Source: Nocardia jinanensis (lineage in GTDB: Bacteria > Actinomycetota > Actinomycetes > Mycobacteriales > Mycobacteriaceae). From it: a stretch of 64,000 nucleotides of DNA. Below, piece after piece: positions 41,357 through 49,870 of the stretch. The number at the start of each line of letters is the position of its first letter. Within the stretch, counting starts at the first letter, position 1. The notes under the pieces were generated by a model. It worked only from the letters and a program-made list of their open reading frames with translations, searched no databases and was not told the DNA's origin. The stretch lies in assembly GCF_014645735.1 (NCBI RefSeq), contig NZ_BMMH01000012.1:62001-126000 (forward strand). The letters run 5' to 3'. The position numbers were made by a program, and so were the translations under genes.

Positions 41357-42445
41357 GTGCCCGAATCCGACCTGATCACCATCGGTACGTTCGCCCGCTC
41401 GTGCGGTATCACGGCGAGCGCGCTCCGTTTCTACGACGACTCCGGTCTGCTGGCCCCGGCCGGGGTCGACGAGACCACCGGCTACCGCTACTACGCCCCG
41501 GCCCAGGTGGATCGGGCGGTGACCATCCGCCGGTTGCGGGATATCGATATGCCGCTGGACGGTATCGCCCGGGTACTCGCGGCCGACCCGCACGACGCGG
41601 CCCGGCTGATCGACCAACATATGACGCGACTGGTCGAACGCACCCAGCAGGCGCGTCGGACCGCCGAGGTCGTGAAGACCACACTGGGCGAACCCTCCGG
41701 GTGGTGGGTGGCGACCGTACGGGGGCCGGTGCTCGCGGCCGCGGTGGAGCAGATACTCGCCGCCACCGGGACCGACCCCGATCTGCCCGTCCTGGCCGGT
41801 GTCCGCCTGGAGGTGACACCGGAATCGCTGACGCTCACCGCCACCGACCGCTACCGGCTGTCCACCCGCACTCTCGTCCCCGAGCAGGCCGGGTCGCCCG
41901 ACTGGGCCGCCACGGTGGACGGCGCCGACCTGAGCGCGGCGCTCCCGGAGATCCGGGGCGCCCATCTGCTCGATATCGAAGCCGGAGAGCGCAATGTCCG
42001 GTTCCGCACCCCCGAGGGGGCGGCGCGCGGCTGCCGGACACTCACCGGTCCTTTCCCCGATCACCATTCGCTGCTGGCGGCGCTGCCCGAGGCCCGAACC
42101 CATGTGGTGGTCTCGAAGCAGGAGCTGATGGGCGCGCTGGAACAGCAGCGGGCGCGATATCTGCGGCTCACGGTGGCGGCGGACTCGCTCGCCGTCTCGA
42201 GTACCACCGAACAACCTGTGACGGCCCTGTCCGCGCTGGTCAACGGCCCGCCCGGCGACCTCGTCTTCGGTTTCACCATCCTGTACCCGGCCGTCGCCAC
42301 CGCCATCGGACCCGATGTGCGACTGGATATCGGCGGTCCCATCGACCCCATGGTCGTCCGGTCCGCAGACCACGGCGACCTCACCACCCTGGCCATGCCG
42401 GCCGACCCCGCGATCATCGACGCAGAGAACGGATCCCCCAGTTGA
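41357..42445 (+). CDS. MerR HTH fused to a DNA-polymerase beta-clamp-like domain
   Basis: A 362-residue two-part protein. Residues 7-75 are a MerR winged helix (ITIGTFARSCGITASALRFY, GYRYYAPAQVDRAVTIRRLR) followed by a coiled-coil helix. From about residue 120 it resembles the sliding clamp (DnaN): VRGPVLAAAVEQILAATGTD, GVRLEVTPESLTLTATDRYR, then a second module with VVVSKQELMGALEQQ and FGFTILYPAVATAI. True clamps have three modules, so this one is short. Such fusions are annotated in actinobacteria as MerR or as clamp proteins, but their effector is unknown to me. Probably acts as a MerR regulator with a clamp-like sensor. GTG start; overlaps the next gene. Confidence 0.85.
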   Translation: MPESDLITIGTFARSCGITASALRFYDDSGLLAPAGVDETTGYRYYAPAQVDRAVTIRRLRDIDMPLDGIARVLAADPHDAARLIDQHMTRLVERTQQARRTAEVVKTTLGEPSGWWVATVRGPVLAAAVEQILAATGTDPDLPVLAGVRLEVTPESLTLTATDRYRLSTRTLVPEQAGSPDWAATVDGADLSAALPEIRGAHLLDIEAGERNVRFRTPEGAARGCRTLTGPFPDHHSLLAALPEARTHVVVSKQELMGALEQQRARYLRLTVAADSLAVSSTTEQPVTALSALVNGPPGDLVFGFTILYPAVATAIGPDVRLDIGGPIDPMVVRSADHGDLTTLAMPADPAIIDAENGSPS

Positions 42446-42954
42446 CCTCCACCGAACAGTCGGCCCCCGACACCACCATGAACGCGATCACCGAAGCCGT
42501 CACGCTCGGTCGATCCGGTGAGATTGCCGCCGCCCGCGATCGTCTACTGGAGATCTGGCGCGATATCGGCGCTCTCGGAGATCCGCTGCACCGCTGCACC
42601 CTCGCCCACTACCTGGCCGACCTCTACGAGGACCCCGCCCGGGCCCTGACCTGGGATATCCGCGCCTTGGACGCGGCCGACTCCCTCACCGACGACCGGG
42701 TACAACGCCATCACGGGAGTTTGCAGGTCGCGGGGTTCTACCCGTCGTTGCACCTGAATCTGGCCGATAACTACCGGCGACTCGGGTCGTGGGACGCCGC
42801 GGACGAACATCTCGCCGCCGCACGGGAACGGCTGCAAGCCCTCCCCGACGACGCCTACGGCGCGATGATCCGGACAGCGCTCGCCGAAGTCGGGGAAGCG
42901 GTCGCGAGGCGCTCCACCGAGCGGCGCGCGAGTGCGCCGGGCCCGCACTCCTGA
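42442..42954 (+). CDS. TPR-like protein coupled to the MerR/clamp gene
   Basis: A 170-residue helical protein. Residues 15-160 show tetratricopeptide-like helix pairs (LGRSGEIAAARDRLLEIWRD; LAHYLADLYEDPARALTWDI; LHLNLADNYRRLGSWDAADE HLAAARERL). The TTG start overlaps the stop of the MerR/clamp gene (TTGA); an ATG twelve codons later is the alternative. Tight coupling suggests it is the working partner or target of that regulator. No enzymatic motif. Confidence 0.75.
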   Translation: MTSTEQSAPDTTMNAITEAVTLGRSGEIAAARDRLLEIWRDIGALGDPLHRCTLAHYLADLYEDPARALTWDIRALDAADSLTDDRVQRHHGSLQVAGFYPSLHLNLADNYRRLGSWDAADEHLAAARERLQALPDDAYGAMIRTALAEVGEAVARRSTERRASAPGPHS

Positions 42955-42970
42955 CGGCTCGGCACCATGG

Positions 42971-43492
42971 TCATTTCGCAGTGAGCTTCGTGAAGTCGGG
43001 TGCGTAGACGGTCATCCAATGCGGGCGCAGCCGGTAGAAGACCACATCGTTGTCCCAGTCGAAGGCGTCGTCGCCGTAGAAATCCTTGAAATAGGCGAGC
43101 AGTTCCGGCCACTCGGTATCCGGCTCGCCGCGCTCCGGATTCAGGATCTCCGCGGCGCCGTGGGTGAACACCCCCAGCTCCTCACCGCGCATATGCGCCA
43201 CACTGGCGGCCGGACGCGCGGCGAGATGGCGCGCCTTGGCGGCATTACGCGCGGTACCGAAGTACCACCGGCCGTGCAGGAAATGACCGTCGACACCGCT
43301 GATCCGCGGCTCACCCTTCGCGGTCACGGTGGACAGCGACAGGATGTGCATACCGGTGAGAACGGTGGTGAGTTGTTCGGCGGTCAGCGTGCGGTCGGTG
43401 GCGATGATCGAACGGAGATGGCTCGTCGAGCCCGTGAGGGACGCGTCGAGCAGAGCCTGCAATGCGATGAGTTCTTCCGGGGTTTCGCGCAT
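42971..43492 (-). CDS. Pyridoxamine-phosphate-oxidase-fold protein
   Basis: A 173-residue split-barrel flavin/F420-type protein. Seen: LSLSTVTAKGEPRISGVDGH, FGTARNAAKARHLAARPAAS and the middle strand VAHMRGEELGVFTHGAAEIL. A C-terminal part with YFKDFYGDDAFDWDNDVVFY and RLRPHWMTVYAPDF completes the barrel. Cofactor and substrate unknown; it is the third split-barrel protein of this window. Convergent with the TPR-like gene, 16 bases apart. Confidence 0.82.
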   Translation of the reverse strand: MRETPEELIALQALLDASLTGSTSHLRSIIATDRTLTAEQLTTVLTGMHILSLSTVTAKGEPRISGVDGHFLHGRWYFGTARNAAKARHLAARPAASVAHMRGEELGVFTHGAAEILNPERGEPDTEWPELLAYFKDFYGDDAFDWDNDVVFYRLRPHWMTVYAPDFTKLTAK

Positions 43493-43579
43493 CGGCCCAC
43501 CGTAAGCGCGCCGGTCCTGTTACCGCTCGACCGAAATTGCTCGGTTGATGCGGAGGTCGCGTCCGTCTAGGTTCGGTGG

Positions 43580-44947
43580 GTGATCTCCTTCCGGAGCGCA
43601 GTGGGGGCTCTGTACGTCGCTGTCGCATTGGTTCTCACCCTCTTGATCGCCGTCCCGCAGGTCCGGCTGTACCGCGATGAACAGCCGCGCGCCGATATCG
43701 TCGGCCAGTTGCGATTCCTGCGTTCGGAATTGGGTTCAGGGCTCGGAGAAGAGATGCAGGCGATGTTCCCCGAGGGATACTTCTTCTCGTACGCCCTGTA
43801 CGGGCTGGCGTGGACCGATATCGCACGCGGCGATACGACGTACCGGGACGAGGCCCTGCGCGAGGCCCGCTGGGCGCTGGCACGCCTGGAATCCCCTGCG
43901 GGAAAAGCGATTTTCGACGATTCCCTCCGCCCGGCGCACGGGGTCTTCTACGTCGGATGGTCCAGCCGGTTACGCGGGGCCGTGATCGAACTGGCCGGAC
44001 CGGACGCGCCGGAGACCGTGCGGTTCGTCGCGGACTGCGCGGCCCTCGCGGCGGCCTTCGATACGGAGGGTCCGTTTCTCGAGGCGTATCCGGGCCAGGC
44101 CTGGCCGGTCGACAGTGTGGTGGCCGTGGCCGCGCTGAGTCTGCACGACCGCATCGCCGGGCCGCCACGTTTCGGGACGGTGATCGCCGAGTGGTCGAAA
44201 TCGGCTCGCACCCGGCTGGACCCGGCGACCGGACTGCTACCGCACCGGGCGAAACCGGTGACGGAGGGCGCGCGCGGCTCGTCGCAGTCGGTGATCCAAC
44301 GGTTCCTGCCCGAGATAGATACCGAATGGGCTCAGGAGCAATACCGCGCGTTCCGCGGTTCGTTCGTCGATATTCCACTCGGCCTGCCGGGAGTGCGGGA
44401 GTATCCGCGCGGCCGGAACGGGACGGGTGACGTGGACTCCGGACCGCTGATCCTGGGCGTCAGCGCCTCGGCCACGGTGGTCGCCATCGGTGCGGCCAGG
44501 GTGCACGGAGACAGGGCACTCGCCGGCCCACTCACCGGTCTCGGTGAAGGCCTCGGCGTCCCGGTCGGCGCCGGCGATACCAAGCGCTACGCCTTCGGCC
44601 TCCTCCCCGTCGGCGACGCTTTCCTCGCCTGGTCCTTCGCCGCGCCTTCCACCGCGGCACCGTCTTACCCCCCGGTGGTGCGCTGGTGGTGGCGGATGCC
44701 CTGGCACGTACTCGCGCTGACAATCGTCGCCGTGCTCCTGCTCCCGGCGATTCGCGTCGTCATCCGGAAGCCACGACGAGCCGGTATCCGAGGCAGCGAC
44801 CCGGGTCGTCGGAGTCGAGGGAGTTACTCAGTCGCTACTCGGGGTCGTCGGGCAGGAGCCGGAAGGCCGCGTACCCGGTCAGCGGCCGCAGCGCACGGAA
44901 ATCACGACGGTCCGGCGTCCGCACTGTCCCCTGGGGACAATCGCTGA
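43580..44947 (+). CDS. Membrane-anchored helical-barrel protein, function unknown
   Basis: A 455-residue protein. One membrane segment lies at the N-terminus (LYVAVALVLTLLIAVPQVRL, 11-30) and another near 374-396 (PWHVLALTIVAVLLLPAIRV). Between them lies an all-helical domain with aromatic- and glycine-rich turns (GYFFSYALYGLAWTDIA; HGVFYVGWSSRLRGAVIELA; LEAYPGQAWPVDSVVAVAAL) resembling alpha/alpha-barrels such as the linalool dehydratase-isomerase family, by pattern only. The last 55 residues are Arg/Gly-rich and may be read-through of non-coding sequence. GTG start. Divergent from the preceding PPOX gene; cstA follows at 45088. Confidence 0.7.
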   Translation: MISFRSAVGALYVAVALVLTLLIAVPQVRLYRDEQPRADIVGQLRFLRSELGSGLGEEMQAMFPEGYFFSYALYGLAWTDIARGDTTYRDEALREARWALARLESPAGKAIFDDSLRPAHGVFYVGWSSRLRGAVIELAGPDAPETVRFVADCAALAAAFDTEGPFLEAYPGQAWPVDSVVAVAALSLHDRIAGPPRFGTVIAEWSKSARTRLDPATGLLPHRAKPVTEGARGSSQSVIQRFLPEIDTEWAQEQYRAFRGSFVDIPLGLPGVREYPRGRNGTGDVDSGPLILGVSASATVVAIGAARVHGDRALAGPLTGLGEGLGVPVGAGDTKRYAFGLLPVGDAFLAWSFAAPSTAAPSYPPVVRWWWRMPWHVLALTIVAVLLLPAIRVVIRKPRRAGIRGSDPGRRSRGSYSVATRGRRAGAGRPRTRSAAAAHGNHDGPASALSPGDNR

Positions 44948-45087
44948 TTCGCGACAGCTCGGGCGAAACGAAGGCAGACCCGCTCGCCGCGTCACAACGA
45001 CCGTTCATCGCAATCGGCGCGGCGCCGAGTGGCGATCGGTTACGTTCGTGTGACCGGCATGTCCGCTCGCTGTACAGGAGTTGCCCG

Positions 45088-47349
45088 ATGGGGACTATCA
45101 AATACCTCGAGACCGACCCCGACCTACCACCTGTGGGTGTGGTCGACCGGTCCCCGATCACGCCTGTGAAGAAGGCGATCTTCGCGGCTATCGGCGTGCT
45201 CGGCGCCGTGGCCTGGACGATTCTCGCCGTCGCGCGGGGCGAATCCGTGAACGCCGTCTGGATCGTGATCGCCGCGGTATCCACCTACATCATCGCCTAC
45301 CGGTTCTACGCGCGGCTCATCGAATACAAGGTGGTCAAACCCCGCGACGACCTGGCGACTCCGGCCGAGATCCTGGACAACGGCAAAGACTTCATGCCGA
45401 TGGACCGCCGGGTGCTGTTCGGGCACCATTTCGCGGCCATCGCGGGTGCGGGGCCGCTGGTCGGGCCGGTGCTCGCCGCCCAGATGGGGTACCTGCCGGG
45501 CACGATCTGGATCATTGTCGGCGTCGTGTTCGCCGGCGCGGTGCAGGACTACCTGGTGCTGTGGGTGTCGATGAAACGGCGCGGGCGCAGCCTCGGGCAG
45601 ATGGCACGCGATGAGCTCGGGGTGATCGGCGGCGTCGCCGCGATCATCGGCGTGCTGGTGATCATGATGATTCTGCTCGCGGTCCTGGCGCTGGTCGTGG
45701 TGAACGCGCTGGCGCACAGTCCCTGGGGCGTCTTCTCCATCGCGATGACCATCCCGATCGCCCTCTTCATGGGCGTCTACCTGCGGTATCTGCGGCCGGG
45801 AGCGGTCGGCGAGATCTCGGCCATCGGCTTCGTGCTGCTGATCCTGGCGATCATCGCGGGCGGCTGGGTATCGCACAACGACACCTGGGCCGGATGGTTC
45901 ACCTTCCATCCGGTCACCATTTCCTGGATGCTGATCGGCTACGGCTTCGTGGCCTCGGTACTGCCGGTATGGCTGCTGCTGGCCCCGCGTGACTACCTGT
46001 CGACGTTCATGAAGATCGGCACCATCGGCCTGCTCGCGGTCGGCATCCTGGTGACTCTGCCGGTGCTGAAGGCGCCCGCGGTCTCGGAGTTCGCGACCTC
46101 CGGCACCGGGCCGGCCTTCGCCGGCAGCCTGTTCCCGTTCCTGTTCATCACCATCGCCTGCGGTGCGCTGTCCGGTTTCCACGCGCTGGTGTCCTCGGGT
46201 ACGACACCGAAACTGCTGGAGAAGGAATCGCATGCCAAGATGATCGGCTACGGCGGCATGCTGATGGAGTCGTTCGTGGCGGTGATGGCGATCATCACGG
46301 CCTCCATCATCGATCAGCATCTGTACTTCGCGATGAACGCACCGGCCGGCGCGACCGGCGGGACCGCGGAAACCGCGGCAGCCTATACGAACAGCTTGGG
46401 GCTCTCCGGTCCCCCGACGACCGGCGCGGAACTGAGCCAGGCCGCGACCGACGTCGGTGAGGAATCGGTGATCTCGCGCACCGGTGGCGCGCCGACGCTG
46501 GCCATCGGTATCTCCGAGGTGTTCTCCGGCTTCCTGGGCGGCAGCGGGATGAAGTCGTTCTGGTACCACTTCGCGATCATGTTCGAGGCGCTGTTCATCC
46601 TCACCACCATCGACGCGGGTACCCGCGTGGCGCGGTTCATGCTCTCCGATTCGCTCGGCAACCTGCGAGGCCCGGCGCGTAAATTCGCCGATCCGTCGTG
46701 GCGGGTGGGCGCCTGGTTGTGTTCGGCGGTCGTGGTAGCGGCCTGGGGATCGATCCTGTTGATGGGCGTGACGGATCCGCTGGGCGGTATCAACGCGCTG
46801 TTCCCGCTGTTCGGTATCGCCAACCAGCTGCTGGCCGCGATCGCGCTGGTGGTGGTGCTGACCATCCTGGTGAAGAAGGGCCTGACGCAATGGGCCTGGA
46901 TTCCCGGTATCGCACTGGCCTGGGACCTCATCGTCACCATGACCGCCTCCTGGCAGAAGATCTTCTCCGCCGACCCGAAGGTGGGCTACTGGAAGCAGAA
47001 CAGCATCTGCCGGGCCGCTCGCGATGCCGGTGAACTGTGCCTGACGGCGAAAACACCCGGCGACGTGGACGCGGTGATCCGCAATACGTTCATCCAGGGT
47101 GTGCTGTCCATCGTCTTCGCGGTGCTGGTGCTGATCGTGGTGCTGGCGGCGGCGTGGGTCTGCTATCGGACCGTGAAATCGGGTGATACCTCGACCACCG
47201 AATCGCCGGAGGAACCGTCGAAGATCTTCGCGCCCAGTGGTTTCCTGCCCACTCCGGCGGAGAAGGATCTGCAGCGGCAGTGGGATGAGCGGATCGCCGC
47301 GGGTGAGGTCGCGGTGCCCGGCGCCGCGCACGCGGAGGTGCGGAGTTGA
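45088..47349 (+). CDS. cstA: Carbon starvation protein A (pyruvate/peptide transporter family)
   Basis: A 753-residue polytopic transporter of the CstA/BtsT family, which imports pyruvate or peptides during starvation. About 17 hydrophobic segments are present. The CstA core starts near PMDRRVLFGHHFAAIAGAGP LVGPVLAAQMG, and GTTPKLLEKESHAKMIGYGG MLMESFV is typical of the family; the 5TM C-terminal domain follows. ATG 45088 after CAGGAG was chosen over a distant upstream start. The stop overlaps the start of a YbdD gene, the usual partner. Confidence 0.93.
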   Translation: MGTIKYLETDPDLPPVGVVDRSPITPVKKAIFAAIGVLGAVAWTILAVARGESVNAVWIVIAAVSTYIIAYRFYARLIEYKVVKPRDDLATPAEILDNGKDFMPMDRRVLFGHHFAAIAGAGPLVGPVLAAQMGYLPGTIWIIVGVVFAGAVQDYLVLWVSMKRRGRSLGQMARDELGVIGGVAAIIGVLVIMMILLAVLALVVVNALAHSPWGVFSIAMTIPIALFMGVYLRYLRPGAVGEISAIGFVLLILAIIAGGWVSHNDTWAGWFTFHPVTISWMLIGYGFVASVLPVWLLLAPRDYLSTFMKIGTIGLLAVGILVTLPVLKAPAVSEFATSGTGPAFAGSLFPFLFITIACGALSGFHALVSSGTTPKLLEKESHAKMIGYGGMLMESFVAVMAIITASIIDQHLYFAMNAPAGATGGTAETAAAYTNSLGLSGPPTTGAELSQAATDVGEESVISRTGGAPTLAIGISEVFSGFLGGSGMKSFWYHFAIMFEALFILTTIDAGTRVARFMLSDSLGNLRGPARKFADPSWRVGAWLCSAVVVAAWGSILLMGVTDPLGGINALFPLFGIANQLLAAIALVVVLTILVKKGLTQWAWIPGIALAWDLIVTMTASWQKIFSADPKVGYWKQNSICRAARDAGELCLTAKTPGDVDAVIRNTFIQGVLSIVFAVLVLIVVLAAAWVCYRTVKSGDTSTTESPEEPSKIFAPSGFLPTPAEKDLQRQWDERIAAGEVAVPGAAHAEVRS

Positions 47350-47609
47350 CCGGGCGGCTCGCGGCCGATCCGACTTCCCGGGCGGAGGCCCCCGGGTGGC
47401 CGGGTCTGCGCGGCGCCCCGGCGGCGCTGGCCCGGGGCGTGCGGGCGGTGTTCTGGTACCTGGATTCCGTCGTCGGCGGACAGGACTATCAGCGCTACAG
47501 CGCGCATATGCACCGGGTGCACCCCGATCGCCCGATCGCGAGTGAGCGGGAGTACTGGCGCGAACGGTACGCCGACGCGGAACGTAATCCGGGCGCACGC
47601 TGCTGCTGA
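47346..47609 (+). CDS. YbdD/YjiX family small protein
   Basis: An 87-residue protein of the DUF466 family, almost always encoded after cstA or btsT. The signature is intact: YLDSVVGGQDYQRYSAHMHR, HPDRPIASEREYWRERYADA and a C-terminal NPGARCC with the paired cysteines. Start TTG overlaps the cstA stop (TTGA). Role unknown; may assist the transporter. A strong terminator follows 15 bases downstream. Confidence 0.88.
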   Translation: MTGRLAADPTSRAEAPGWPGLRGAPAALARGVRAVFWYLDSVVGGQDYQRYSAHMHRVHPDRPIASEREYWRERYADAERNPGARCC

Positions 47610-47624
47610 GTGTCCGTCCCGGAT

Positions 47625-47651
47625 AGCGGGGCCGGTCGAACCGGCCCCGCT
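47625..47651 (+). terminator. Intrinsic terminator of cstA-ybdD
   Basis: Perfect 12-bp stem AGCGGGGCCGGT / ACCGGCCCCGCT with a CGA loop, followed by GTCACGTTTT. Confidence 0.85.
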
Positions 47652-47784
47652 GTCACGTTTTCGCGGCCGGCGGGTGGACCCCGCGACGGCGACCGGACCT
47701 GCGCCGCACGGTGCTGTTGCCACTACGCCACGTTCGGCGTTGATGTCTGTTTTCCGCTAGCTCGAGACCTCGCGAACTGACATC

Positions 47785-49326
47785 GTGTGTGGGGTGAGCA
47801 TCACGGCCTTGGATTTCGAACGCTGCTATCGCGCGGTCTCGGCCCGCGACTCCCGTTTCGACGGACAGTTCTACACCGCCGTGCGCACCACCGGAATCTA
47901 TTGCCGGCCCTCCTGCCCGGCGATCACTCCGAAGCGCACCAATGTCACCTTCCTGCCCACGGCGGCCGCGGCCCAGCAGGCGGGCTACCGCGCCTGCCGC
48001 CGCTGCCTACCCGATGCCGCACCAGGCTCGCCCCTGTGGAATACCCGCGCGGATCTGGCTGCCCGGGCCATGCGGCTCATCGGGGACGGTGTGGTGGAAC
48101 GCGGCGGCGTACCCGCGCTGGCCGCGGCGCTCGGCTACTCCCAGCGCCAGCTCACCCGGGTACTCACCACCGAACTCGGCGCCGGGCCCCTGGCGCTGGC
48201 CCGGGCACACCGGGCGCATACCGCGCGACTGCTGATCCAGACCACCGCCATGTCGATGTCGGATATCGCCTTCGCCGCGGGCTTCGCCAGTATCCGGCAG
48301 TTCAACGACACCGTGCGCGAGGTGTTCGCGGTCAGTCCGAGCACCATGCGCACCGAAGCGCAGCGCACTGCCGGCCGCCCCGCCGCGGTGAACGGCACAC
48401 TCTGCCTGCGCCTGCCCTACCGGGCTCCCCTGGACCGCGACTGGCTGGACTGGTTCCTGTCCGCCCATGTGGCGCCCGGTCTGGAACTCTGGCAGACCAG
48501 CTCCGACGGCGAGAACCACTACCTGCGCAATATTCGCACCCCGCACGGCCACGCCGGAGTGCGGCTGGCGGTCCGGCCCGGATACGTCCACGCGGAACTG
48601 ACCCTGCGCGATATGCGCGATCTCGCGCCCACGGTGGCCCGGGTCCGGCATCTGCTCGACCTCGACGCCGACCCCGTAGCGATCGACGAGGCGCTCAACA
48701 GGTCGGATGAGGACACCGGCGCACCGCCCGGCCCCGGCACTCGTTTCGATCCCGGGATACGAGTGCCCGGATCCGTGGACGGCCCGGAATTGTTGCTGCG
48801 CACCATGATCGGTCAACAGATCTCGGTGGCGGCGGCCAATACCCACACCGCCCGGCTGGTCGCCGCACTCGGCGAACCGGTGGACGGACCGGTGAGCCGC
48901 CTTTTCCCCACCTCGGCCGTAATCGCCGAACGAGGCGCCGAAGTGCTCACCGGACCCGCCCAGCGGATCCGGTCCATCACCGCCGCCGCGGCGGCGCTCG
49001 CCTCCGGCGACCTGGTCCTGCACCAGGGTCGTACCGCGGCCGAGCTGCGACGCGATCTGCTCGCGCTCGACGGGATCGGTCCGTGGACCGCCGACTACGT
49101 CACGATGCGGCTGCTCGCCGACCCCGACATCATGCTGCACACCGACCTGGTCATCCGCCGCGGCGCTGTCCGGCACGGTATCGAGCTGACCGATACGACC
49201 CGCTGGTCGCCCTGGCGGTCCTATCTCTGTATGCACCTGTGGCGGACCGAACTGCGCACCCGGACCGAGTCCCGGGCCTCCGCCACACTCACCACCGATT
49301 CCGACGCGAAAGCGAGTACCGACTGA
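47785..49326 (+). CDS. alkA: Ada-AlkA bifunctional alkylation-repair protein
   Basis: A 513-residue fusion. The N-terminal Ada zinc domain (C40, C44, C71, C74; FYTAVRTTGIYCRPSCPA) can take methyl groups from phosphotriesters. Then comes an AraC-type HTH (VPALAAALGYSQRQLTRVLT; MSDIAFAAGFASIRQFNDTV) and a C-terminal HhH 3-methyladenine glycosylase with LLRTMIGQQISVAAANTHTA and the LDGIGPWTADYVTMRLLADP-D motif holding the catalytic aspartate. This is the mycobacterial AlkA layout. It regulates and performs repair of alkylated DNA. GTG 47785 or 47794 may be the start. Overlaps ogt (TGATG). Confidence 0.93.
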   Translation: MCGVSITALDFERCYRAVSARDSRFDGQFYTAVRTTGIYCRPSCPAITPKRTNVTFLPTAAAAQQAGYRACRRCLPDAAPGSPLWNTRADLAARAMRLIGDGVVERGGVPALAAALGYSQRQLTRVLTTELGAGPLALARAHRAHTARLLIQTTAMSMSDIAFAAGFASIRQFNDTVREVFAVSPSTMRTEAQRTAGRPAAVNGTLCLRLPYRAPLDRDWLDWFLSAHVAPGLELWQTSSDGENHYLRNIRTPHGHAGVRLAVRPGYVHAELTLRDMRDLAPTVARVRHLLDLDADPVAIDEALNRSDEDTGAPPGPGTRFDPGIRVPGSVDGPELLLRTMIGQQISVAAANTHTARLVAALGEPVDGPVSRLFPTSAVIAERGAEVLTGPAQRIRSITAAAAALASGDLVLHQGRTAAELRRDLLALDGIGPWTADYVTMRLLADPDIMLHTDLVIRRGAVRHGIELTDTTRWSPWRSYLCMHLWRTELRTRTESRASATLTTDSDAKASTD

Positions 49327-49862
49327 TGTCCGCATCCACCGCCACCCTGCCCGCCCCGGTCGCCACCGGCACCGCGGATTTCGCGACCGTCGACACCCCG
49401 CTCGGCCCGTTCACCACGATCGTGGCGTCCGACGGCGCGGTGCTGGCGTCCGGGTGGACCGCTGTGACCGAAGAGCTGCGCACCGTGGTCCATCCCGGTC
49501 TGCGCCCCGCCGACCTGCGCGCCCGCCGTGAACTGGGGGCTGTGACCGACGCGGTCATCGCCTACCACCGCGGCGACCTGACCGCGATCGATCCGATCGC
49601 GGTGCGTCAGCGGTCGGGTGAATTCCTCCAGCACGCGTGGGATGTGCTGCGCACGGTTCCCGCGGGCGAACCGATCACCTACACGGCCTTCGCCGCGCGC
49701 TCCGGTCGTCCGGCGGCCACCCGCGCCGCGGCGAGCGCCTGTGCCCGCAACGCGGCCGCGCTGTTCGTTCCCTGTCACCGGATCGTGCGCACCGACGGCA
49801 CGCTCGGCGGTTTCCGCTGGGGCCTGGACATCAAGCGGCGGCTCCTCGACCTCGAGGCCTGA
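49326..49862 (+). CDS. ogt: Methylated-DNA-protein-cysteine methyltransferase
   Basis: A 178-residue suicide repair protein that removes methyl groups from O6-methylguanine. The acceptor motif PCHRIV holds C150, preceded by ITYTAFAARSGRPAATRAAA, the DNA-binding helix region with its arginine finger. The ATG overlaps the TGA of the Ada-AlkA gene, so both are induced together, presumably by the Ada part. Convergent with sbcC at eight bases. Confidence 0.94.
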   Translation: MSASTATLPAPVATGTADFATVDTPLGPFTTIVASDGAVLASGWTAVTEELRTVVHPGLRPADLRARRELGAVTDAVIAYHRGDLTAIDPIAVRQRSGEFLQHAWDVLRTVPAGEPITYTAFAARSGRPAATRAAASACARNAAALFVPCHRIVRTDGTLGGFRWGLDIKRRLLDLEA

Positions 49863-49870
49863 GATCCGGG

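Noticed and set aside
45124-47598. 824-codon leftward open frame opposite cstA
   Set aside because: His/Asp/Arg/Gln-rich shadow of the membrane-protein gene cstA; no domain sense.
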